NCBI GenBank assembly: GCA_030643665.1
Contig: DAOWKS010000050.1
Coordinates: forward strand, 1-8,883
Length of the DNA stretch: 8,883 bases
Source: a bacterium
GTDB taxonomy: Bacteria > Patescibacteriota > Minisyncoccia > Minisyncoccales > JAGMAB01
Reading direction: 5' to 3'
Both the position numbers and the translations under genes were made by a program. A model generated the notes under the pieces. It was not told where the DNA came from, made no database searches, and saw nothing but the letters and a program-made list of their open reading frames with translations. Positions 6,807 through 8,883 of the stretch are shown here, in pieces. Position 1 is the stretch's first letter. The number at the start of each line of letters is the position of its first letter.

Positions 6807-7829
6807 ATGAAATACTATATTATCACTTACGGCTGCCAGATGAATTTTTCTGACTCGGAAAGAATTGCCGCGGTTTTGGAGAAAATTGGTTACTCACTCG
6901 CTTCAAAAATAGATGTTGCTGATTTAATAGTGGTCAATATGTGTTCAGTTAGACAATCAGCAGTTGATAGGGTTTTCGGTCTTGGTCAAAAATTTAAAAA
7001 ACTTAAATCCAAAAAATCTAAATTAAAAACCGTCCTCACTGGTTGTGTTTTAAAAAAAGATAGAAAGAAATTTAAAAAAATCTTTGACACAATTTGGGAC
7101 ATTAAAAATGAAGCTTCTTTCTTTAAAGTTTTACCCAAGTATCAAAATAATTTTCGAGCTTATGTTCCTATTTCTAATGGCTGTAATAAATTTTGTACTT
7201 ATTGCGTTGTTCCTTATACTCGGGGTCCGGAAATTTACCGTCCAGTTAAAGAGATTTTAAAAGAAGTTAAAAATCTAATTAAAAAAGAGTTTAAAGAAAT
7301 CTGGCTTTTAGGCCAAAATGTAAATAGTTATAAATCCTCCTTTAACCGTTCAATTAATTTTCCTAAACTTTTAAAAATGATTCAGGGAATTCCGGGAAAT
7401 TTTTGGATTAGATTTATGTCGCCTAATCCAAAGGATTTTTCTAATGAGTTAATTGATGTTATGGCTAAGTCAAAAAAGGTGGCTAAATATCTTAATTTGC
7501 CGGTTCAGTCCGGAGACAATAAAATCTTAAAAAAGATGAATAGACCATATACTGTTAAACAATACAAAGATTTAGTAAAAAAAATCCGGGAAAAAATTCC
7601 TGAAATTAATTTATCAACTGATGTGATTGTCGGCTTTCCCGGAGAAACAAAAAAACAATTTGAAAACACGGTTAAATTATTTAAACAAATCAAATTTAAT
7701 ATGGCTTATATTGCCAAATACTCTCCTCGTCCCGGAACGGCCGCCTTTCAAATGAAAGACAATGTTTCAATAAAAGAAAAGAAACTCAGAGAAAAAATTT
7801 TAAAAGAAATTCTAAAAAAATATGCGTGA
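6807..7829 (+). CDS. miaB: tRNA-2-methylthio-N6-dimethylallyladenosine synthase, without TRAM domain
   Basis: A radical-SAM methylthiotransferase that adds the 2-methylthio group to i6A37 of tRNAs reading UNN codons. The N-terminal methylthiotransferase domain has its three cluster cysteines: C10 (TYGCQMN), C46 (NMCSVRQ) and C80 (TGCVLKKD). The radical-SAM motif is C126-x3-C130-x2-C133, followed by VVPYTRGPE. LLGQNVNSY (167-175), LPVQSGDN (231-238) and the DVIVGFPGET strand (272-281) complete the core. At 340 residues it is about 100-130 shorter than typical MiaB. It stops just after YSPRPGTAA and one helix, so the C-terminal TRAM domain is missing, and the N-terminal domain is also compact. 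The downstream sequence is miaA in another frame, so the loss is not a frameshift. The start gives the standard KYYIITYGCQMN opening, 32 nt after the terminator and with no Shine-Dalgarno. Related enzymes (MtaB, RimO) are less likely because miaA is adjacent. Confidence 0.93.
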   Translation: MKYYIITYGCQMNFSDSERIAAVLEKIGYSLASKIDVADLIVVNMCSVRQSAVDRVFGLGQKFKKLKSKKSKLKTVLTGCVLKKDRKKFKKIFDTIWDIKNEASFFKVLPKYQNNFRAYVPISNGCNKFCTYCVVPYTRGPEIYRPVKEILKEVKNLIKKEFKEIWLLGQNVNSYKSSFNRSINFPKLLKMIQGIPGNFWIRFMSPNPKDFSNELIDVMAKSKKVAKYLNLPVQSGDNKILKKMNRPYTVKQYKDLVKKIREKIPEINLSTDVIVGFPGETKKQFENTVKLFKQIKFNMAYIAKYSPRPGTAAFQMKDNVSIKEKKLREKILKEILKKYA

Positions 7830-8682
7830 AAACATGCTTAAAAAACTTGTTGTAGTCTTAGGACCAACTGCCTCTGGAAAAACTAAAATGGCAGTAAAAT
7901 TAGCTAAAAAATTCAATGGAGAGATTGTTTCCGCAGATTCAAGACAAGTTTATAAAGGAATGGATATTGGAACCGCTAAACCAACTAAAAAAGAAAGGCA
8001 AGGTATTCGTCACCACTTAATTGATATTATTAAACCAAATAAAGAGTTTAATGCGGCGATTTTTAAAAAAAAAGCTATTGGAACAATTAAAAATATTCAA
8101 AGAAGGAAAAGATTACCGTTTTTGGTAGGCGGCACCGGACTTTATATTCAAACAATAGTTGATAATATTGAATTTCCAAAAGTAGCGCCAAATAAAAAAT
8201 TAAGAGAAAAACTGGAACAAAAATCAGTCAAAGAACTTTTTAGAATTTACAAAAAATTAGATCCAAAAGGAATAAAAGAAATTGAAAAAGACAACAAGAG
8301 GCGTTTAATCAGGGCGATTGAGGTTTCAAAAATTAGTAAAAAACCATTTTCAGAACAAAAAAGGAAAGGAAAACCGCTTTTCAATATTTTAGAAATAGGC
8401 ATAAAAAAATCAAAAGAGGAAATAAAAAAAAGCGTAGAAAAACGCATAAAAAAGATGTTCAAAATGGGATTAGAAAATGAGGTCAAGGGTTTAGTTAAAA
8501 AATATGGCCGGGTTCCTTGTCTTCAAACCATTGGCTATCAAGAATCGTCGCCAGAAGAAACAAGTTTACATACTTTACAATTTGCCAAACGTCAAATGAC
8601 CTGGTTTAAAAGAAGTAAAAAAATTCAATGGGTTAAAAATTATCAACAAGCAAAAAAATTAATTAGACAGTTTCTTCTTTAG
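7822..8682 (+). CDS. miaA: tRNA dimethylallyltransferase
   Basis: The enzyme transfers the dimethylallyl group from DMAPP to N6 of A37 in tRNAs reading UNN codons, giving the i6A that MiaB then methylthiolates. The P-loop GPTASGKT is at residues 14-21, followed by SADSRQVYKGMDIGTAKP (37-54) with the catalytic aspartate D39. Next come HHLIDI (64-69), LVGGTGLYIQ (101-110), the RRLIRAIEV helix (160-168), TIGYQE, and the C-terminal FAKRQMTWFKR signature. At 286 residues it is close to, though slightly below, the usual 300-316. The ATG at 7822 overlaps the miaB stop by 8 nt. A second in-frame ATG at 7834 would give MLKKLVVVLGPTASGKT, closer to typical MiaA N-termini and 4 nt after the miaB stop, so it is a real alternative. 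The two genes form one transcription unit. The 3' end overlaps gatB on the opposite strand by 24 nt. Confidence 0.96.
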   Translation: MRENMLKKLVVVLGPTASGKTKMAVKLAKKFNGEIVSADSRQVYKGMDIGTAKPTKKERQGIRHHLIDIIKPNKEFNAAIFKKKAIGTIKNIQRRKRLPFLVGGTGLYIQTIVDNIEFPKVAPNKKLREKLEQKSVKELFRIYKKLDPKGIKEIEKDNKRRLIRAIEVSKISKKPFSEQKRKGKPLFNILEIGIKKSKEEIKKSVEKRIKKMFKMGLENEVKGLVKKYGRVPCLQTIGYQESSPEETSLHTLQFAKRQMTWFKRSKKIQWVKNYQQAKKLIRQFLL

Positions 8683-8883
8683 TATTTTATTTACAATTTC
8701 CGGATTAGCTTTTCCTTTGCTTTGAGCCATAACTTGTCCTATTAAAAACTGAAGCGCGTTTTCTTTGCCTTTTTTGAAATCATCAACTGTTTTTGAGTTT
8801 TTTGAAATCACTTCTTCAACAATTTTTTCAACTTTGATAACATCTGTTATTTGAACCAATCCTCTTGTTTTAATAATATGTGA
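8659..8883 (-). CDS. gatB: Asp/Glu-tRNA amidotransferase subunit B, C-terminal end only
   Basis: The minus-strand frame is open from the window edge (8883) to the stop at 8659-8661, giving 74 residues of the C-terminal GatB/YqeY domain. Recognisable features are GLVQITD near the start of the fragment, VDDFKKGKENALQFLIGQVM in the middle, and the KGKANPEIVNKIL stretch that typifies GatB tails. In the GatCAB complex this domain binds tRNA while the enzyme converts Asp-tRNA(Asn) and/or Glu-tRNA(Gln) to the amidated forms. A stand-alone YqeY protein is the alternative, but the GLVQI lead-in and the continuing open frame favour GatB. The TTG at 8859 is internal, not the start. The gene is convergent with miaA, with their coding ends overlapping and no hairpin between them. 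Confidence 0.88.
   Translation of the reverse strand, partial: SHIIKTRGLVQITDVIKVEKIVEEVISKNSKTVDDFKKGKENALQFLIGQVMAQSKGKANPEIVNKILKKKLSN

Noticed and set aside
8770..8810. Thirteen-base direct repeat TTTTTTGAAATCA (8770-8782 and 8798-8810) in gatB
   Set aside because: The copies are read in different frames (DDFKK versus VISKN), have no flanking structure, and are likely chance in AT-rich sequence.
1..8883. CRISPR arrays, tRNA or rRNA genes, transposases, phage genes
   Set aside because: No regularly spaced repeats, cloverleaf-like segments, rRNA-like blocks or mobile-element proteins were found on either strand by reading.

Overview
The window is a low-GC, gene-dense piece of bacterial chromosome with standard genetic code: UGA is used as a stop by dnaE and miaB, and no in-frame UGA is read through. 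The best guess at the source is a Patescibacteria/CPR (Parcubacteria-like) genome. The reasons are the DUF5667-type secreted protein, shortened versions of universal enzymes (a 520-residue ThrRS, a 340-residue MiaB), very tight gene packing, and no Shine-Dalgarno sequence at any of the six visible starts. This is an inference from family knowledge; no marker gene such as 16S rRNA is present.

Layout. (1) 1-4586: the 3' part of dnaE (replicative polymerase alpha subunit, PHP-type) overlaps thrS by 4 nt. The ThrRS keeps a complete catalytic core but has no TGS domain and only a remnant of the proofreading domain. (2) 4593-6703: three exported or membrane-anchored proteins of unknown function, on the same strand. 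They are a DUF5667-like coiled-coil protein with a duplicated helical module, a 259-residue exported helical protein with four C-terminal cysteines, and a 96-residue single-pass protein whose acidic tail holds two copies of a 22-residue motif. A strong hairpin terminator at 6741-6774 closes this unit. (3) 6807-8682: miaB and miaA, overlapping by 8 nt, which together make ms2i6A37 in tRNA. MiaB lacks its C-terminal TRAM domain. (4) 8659-8883 on the minus strand: the C-terminal end of gatB, which overlaps the end of miaA tail-to-tail by 24 nt.

Most of the window serves replication and translation (polymerase, tRNA charging, tRNA modification, tRNA amidation). The exception is the central envelope cassette. 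No tRNA, rRNA, CRISPR array, transposon or phage gene was seen, and the longest gene-free stretch is about 100 bases. The observations most worth following up are the apparently editing-deficient ThrRS, the TRAM-less MiaB, and the three-gene exported cassette with its repeated short motif and its different isoleucine codon use.
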